Source of the DNA: Ditylenchus dipsaci
Taxonomy: Eukaryota; Nematoda; Chromadorea; Rhabditida; Anguinidae
Assembly (NCBI GenBank): GCA_004194705.1
Contig: SADC01000844.1
Location: 124,001-188,000, forward strand
Direction: 5' to 3'
DNA: 64,000 nucleotides
Position numbers and translations under genes: made by a program. The notes below the pieces were generated by a model. The model was given only the letters and a program-made list of their open reading frames with translations. It was not told the DNA's origin and ran no database searches. Shown here one piece after another: positions 62,776 to 64,000 of this stretch (the first letter of the stretch is position 1; the number at the start of each line of letters is the position of its first letter).

Positions 62776-63965
62776 ATGGAAAACGTGGAACTAACGCACA
62801 GTAAAAGAATTGGAGTAAGAACTGCGCCAATCAGCTTCAGTGAAAACAGAAGGGAATGCTTTGTTTGGACAAAAGCCGGCCGATCAAAGGTTAAAGATGG
62901 AACAGAGATAGCCTATTTCAACTGTAGCGGGTGCAGAGCGGCAAAGCGTGCAAACGGTTCTAGATCTGTGATCGTCTCTGTGAAGTTTAATATTACTTCA
63001 AACCAGTGGATTGACAGACCAGAAGTCTATCATCACATATGCCAACCAAAGAGCGTGAATCAGGTACCGTTCCTGGATTTATAAATTTTTTAATATTTTT
63101 TTCAGGTCTTGGGAATTAATGTGAGAAGGTCAGTTCAAGCCGAAGTCGCTGCGGGTACCAAGGAAACGCCAGCAACTGCTAGAGTCCGAATCGATGCCAA
63201 GATCGCCAGGGAGTTTCTGGTGTCAGAAGAAGGTTTTTTGCGTTGCCTGTATTGATACTATTTATTTGGGTTTTAGACTTTGCTGAAGTTCGTCATGCCG
63301 CGATAGGGAGTGCCATTGCAACTGAAAGTGCAATCTACCGAGCCAAACGCAAGCGATTCCCAAGCATTGCTAACTTCCAAGAATATCTAGCTGTAGAGAA
63401 TCGAGCAATGCGACTGACGCTCCGTGGGTCTGAAGCAATGGTTGGAGACGTTCACTTTGGGGAACAATTGTTGTTGTATGGAGGTTAGCTTTTTGTTATC
63501 CCTTTTGAAATGTGGATTTTTCTATATGCTTTTTAACTAATTTGATTTCAGATCAAGAAATGCTGATCTTTTCTTCCCACCGTCAACAAACTCTATTGCT
63601 CAATTGTTCTCATCTTATCTGCGATGGGACCTTCAAATACTCTCCAAAAGGAATAAAGCAAATATACAGAATTTTCGGTCTGGTTCGTCAAACTCATGCC
63701 ACTCCATTAGTCACTGTTTTGCTCATGGGAAAGAAAAAAGATCTATACAAGCGGATGTGGCTGAAAGGTCAGTATTTAGTTTAATTCAATGCCTTTATTC
63801 ATGGTTTTAGTCAAAGAATCTATTCTCTCTTTGGCTCTCGTCAATTTGATCAGCTTTGCAAATTTTGATGCAGAAGTCGCTGCCTACTCATCATTCCAAG
63901 AAGTTTTCCCAGGTGTGTCCGTAAAGTTGTGCTCATTTCATGTGAAGCAAGGTCTCTATCGAAAG
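62776..63965 (+). CDS. MULE-type transposase gene, spliced, open, runs off the window
   Basis: Exons 62776-63063, 63106-63232, 63277-63483, 63552-63767 and 63811-63965 join in frame across GT...AG introns of 42-68 bases with no stop. The N-terminal part has a zinc-binding pattern (FNCSGCRAAK ... VYHHICQPK), as in MULE/FLYWCH-type proteins. The catalytic domain starts at LLNCSHLICDGTFKYSPKGI (first Asp in ICDGTF), continues IFGLVRQTHATPLVTVLLMG, and reaches FANFDAEVAAYSSFQEVFPG (second acidic position) and CSFHVKQGLYRK, the C-x2-H typical of MULE transposases. The third acidic residue lies beyond 64000. The start ATG has Met-Glu-Asn and no upstream in-frame ATG close by. This is the only transposase here without a break, so it is either a young element or a domesticated gene. 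No terminal repeats for it were seen on the left. Confidence 0.85.
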
Positions 63966-64000
63966 GTATTCATTAGTAGCGCAAGATATTTTATGAATTT

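Overview
The window is nuclear DNA of an invertebrate animal with an AT-rich genome, short introns (mostly about 45-60 bases) and many transposons. It is not bacterial: coding sequence is split into short exons with GT...AG borders, and the recognisable products are animal ones (laminin alpha chain G domains, a PDZ protein, a 7TM receptor-like protein). Introns end in TTTTCAG, TTTTTAG or TTTTAAG. The species cannot be named from the sequence. A small-intron lineage such as a nematode or a larvacean would fit.

Layout. 1-4 kb: a 38-base tandem repeat, a 94-base tandem duplication and small inverted-repeat elements. 4.05-5.75 kb (+): a spliced gene for a ubiquitin-like plus kinase-like fusion. 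6.3-8.0 kb: one arm of a 1.7 kb inverted duplication whose other arm is at 23.2-25.0 kb. 8.2-9.5 kb (+): a decayed pogo-like transposase. 9.57-19.77 kb (+): the C-terminal part of a laminin alpha chain (laminin-EGF repeats, a very short coiled coil, LG1-LG5). Its introns are loaded with mobile elements, including a 2 kb palindrome. 20.3-20.9 kb (-): the end of a Tigger-like transposase and a TATA-box promoter with a signal-peptide exon. 20.9-22.5 kb (-): a fragment of a Polinton/Maverick-type DNA polymerase B gene. 25-29 kb: repeats, foldbacks and a weak acidic ORF. 29.5-30.9 kb (-): a PDZ-domain gene. 31-58 kb: almost entirely mobile elements, plus a receptor fragment at 54.5-54.9 kb (-). 61.7-62.5 kb: two complete Tigger-type MITEs. 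62.8-64.0 kb (+): an open, spliced MULE transposase gene running off the window.

The strongest pattern is a set of eleven unrelated-looking elements, each bounded by short terminal inverted repeats and an 8-bp target duplication (hAT-like). Many carry their own subterminal motif array (ATATCGC, CGGGATCCCG, TTCGAACG, GCCGCC, AACCGGTT, GAAGGCTCG). What looks like scattered simple repeat is therefore largely the ends of these elements. Only one contains recognisable hAT transposase sequence, and it sits nested inside another. Four elements with CAGTCRA... ends and TA duplications (Tigger/pogo type) and many TACCGTATTTCC ends form two further families.

Nearly every recognisable host gene carries one or more single-base frame slips. 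This may reflect assembly indels rather than decay, and it limits confidence in exact gene models.
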